Positions 24,146-24,680 of a stretch of 24,680 bases of DNA are shown here, in pieces. Made by a program: the position numbers and the translations under genes. This stretch comes from an uncultured Clostridia bacterium (GTDB lineage Bacteria > Bacillota_A > Clostridia > Oscillospirales > Oscillospiraceae): assembly GCA_946410505.1 (NCBI GenBank), contig CAMKAP010000003.1, positions 1-24,680 on the forward strand, in the 5' to 3' direction. The notes beneath the pieces were generated by a model. That model ran no database searches, was not told where the DNA came from, and saw only the letters and a list, made by a program, of their open reading frames with translations. How positions within the stretch are numbered: position 1 is the stretch's first letter; each line of letters starts with the position of its first letter.

Positions 24146-24174
24146 TTGACAAGCCCATGACCACACTATAAAAT
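24146..24174 (+). promoter_or_regulatory. sigma-A promoter of proS
   Basis: Consensus TTGACA (24146-24151), a 17-base spacer and TAAAAT (24169-24174). The start point is near 24181, leaving a leader of only about 33 bases, too short for a T-box. Confidence 0.75.
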
Positions 24175-24213
24175 ACTAAGAGCTGAAAAATTCGGCGAAA
24201 GAGAGGATTTGTT

Positions 24214-24680
24214 ATGGCGAAAGAGAAAAAAGTGGAGCAGATCACCGATATGGAGGTGGACTTCGCCCAGTGGTATACGGACATCTGCCGTAAGGCGGAG
24301 CTGGTGGAGTACGCTTCCGTGAAGGGCTTTACGATCCTGCGCCCTTACGGCTATGCCATTTGGGAAAATATGCAGCGGATCATGGACGGGGAATTCAAAA
24401 AGACCGGGCACCAGAATGTGGCGATGCCGGTGCTGATCCCTGAGAGTCTGCTGAAGAAGGAGGGCGAGCTGGTCAACGGCTTTGCGCCCGAGTGCGCCTG
24501 GGTCACCCAGGGGGGCAGCGAGGAGCTGGAGGAGCGTCTGGCTTTCCGCCCCACCTCCGAGACCATGTTCTGCGATCACTGGTCCCGCGTGCTGCACTCC
24601 TACCGGGAGCTGCCCATGCTGTATAACCAGTGGTGCTCCGTCATCCGCTGGGAGAAGACCACCCGCCCCTTCCTGCGCTC
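24214..24680 (+). CDS. proS: prolyl-tRNA synthetase, 5' part
   Basis: The first 155 residues of ProS run off the window end. It charges tRNA-Pro with proline. The N-terminus ([20 protein letters not shown], then [22 protein letters not shown]) is that of the short archaeal/eukaryote-type ProS without the bacterial editing insertion. Class II features are seen: FRPTSETMF near residue 111 and motif 2 in [11 protein letters not shown] at the end. The start follows AGAGAGGA with about 8-base spacing and has its own promoter. Confidence 0.93.
   Translation, partial: MAKEKKVEQITDMEVDFAQWYTDICRKAELVEYASVKGFTILRPYGYAIWENMQRIMDGEFKKTGHQNVAMPVLIPESLLKKEGELVNGFAPECAWVTQGGSEELEERLAFRPTSETMFCDHWSRVLHSYRELPMLYNQWCSVIRWEKTTRPFLR

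Noticed and set aside
24175..24213. A T-box riboswitch before proS
   Set aside because: The leader from the consensus promoter is only about 33 bases, and no T-box core sequence is visible upstream.

Overview
The window looks like a chromosomal segment of a GC-rich, spore-forming gut Clostridia, most likely Oscillospiraceae-like. This is an inference from gene content: a GlgC/GlgD pair, a YtvI-like sporulation membrane protein, a Bacillus-type OhrR, strong AAGGAGG ribosome binding sites and sigma-A-type promoters. I see no phage, insertion sequence, CRISPR array, tRNA or rRNA. Several intergenic gaps hold palindromic repeat elements.

Layout. 1-5882 (+): the 3' end of prs, then pth, then the glycogen genes glgC-glgD-glgP. 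5984-6889 (+): a PfkB-family kinase, probably pseudouridine kinase. 7004-13428 (-): a tightly packed five-gene operon with its own promoter (family 2 glycosyltransferase, polysaccharide flippase, ATP-grasp/HAD fusion, DegT/DnrJ aminotransferase, membrane protein fused to a spermidine-synthase-like domain). It reads as a small envelope-glycan or surface-conjugate module. 13548-18721 (-): a second operon with a histidine phosphatase/acetyltransferase fusion, a metallophosphoesterase, a DUF1294 membrane protein and a large PPDK_N-type ATP-grasp protein. That protein has a KaiC-like N-terminus but no phosphohistidine or PEP domain. 18884-19513 (+): a PurN-like protein lacking the catalytic residues, with its own promoter and terminator. 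19586-20554 (-): a short aspartate kinase. 20653-21723 (+): a YtvI/AI-2E family membrane protein. 21724-22304: gene-free and full of nested inverted repeats. 22305-23935 (-): ohrR, a 73-residue membrane protein and a HAAS/DUF1700-like membrane protein in one operon. 24214-24680 (+): the 5' part of proS.

How the genes may work together. GlgC makes ADP-glucose, GlgD is its probable regulatory partner and GlgP degrades the polymer; glgA and glgB are not here. The 13.4-7.0 kb operon has the parts to build (DegT, ATP-grasp, HAD), join (glycosyltransferase) and export (flippase) a decorated glycan. The role of the polyamine-synthase-like membrane protein in it is unknown. The 18.7-13.5 kb operon joins several phosphoryl-handling proteins of unknown substrate. 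The points most worth checking are the orphan PPDK_N protein, the ATP-grasp/HAD fusion operon, the catalytically altered PurN paralogue, the structured region at 21870-22091 and the apparent ATC start codon at 23935.
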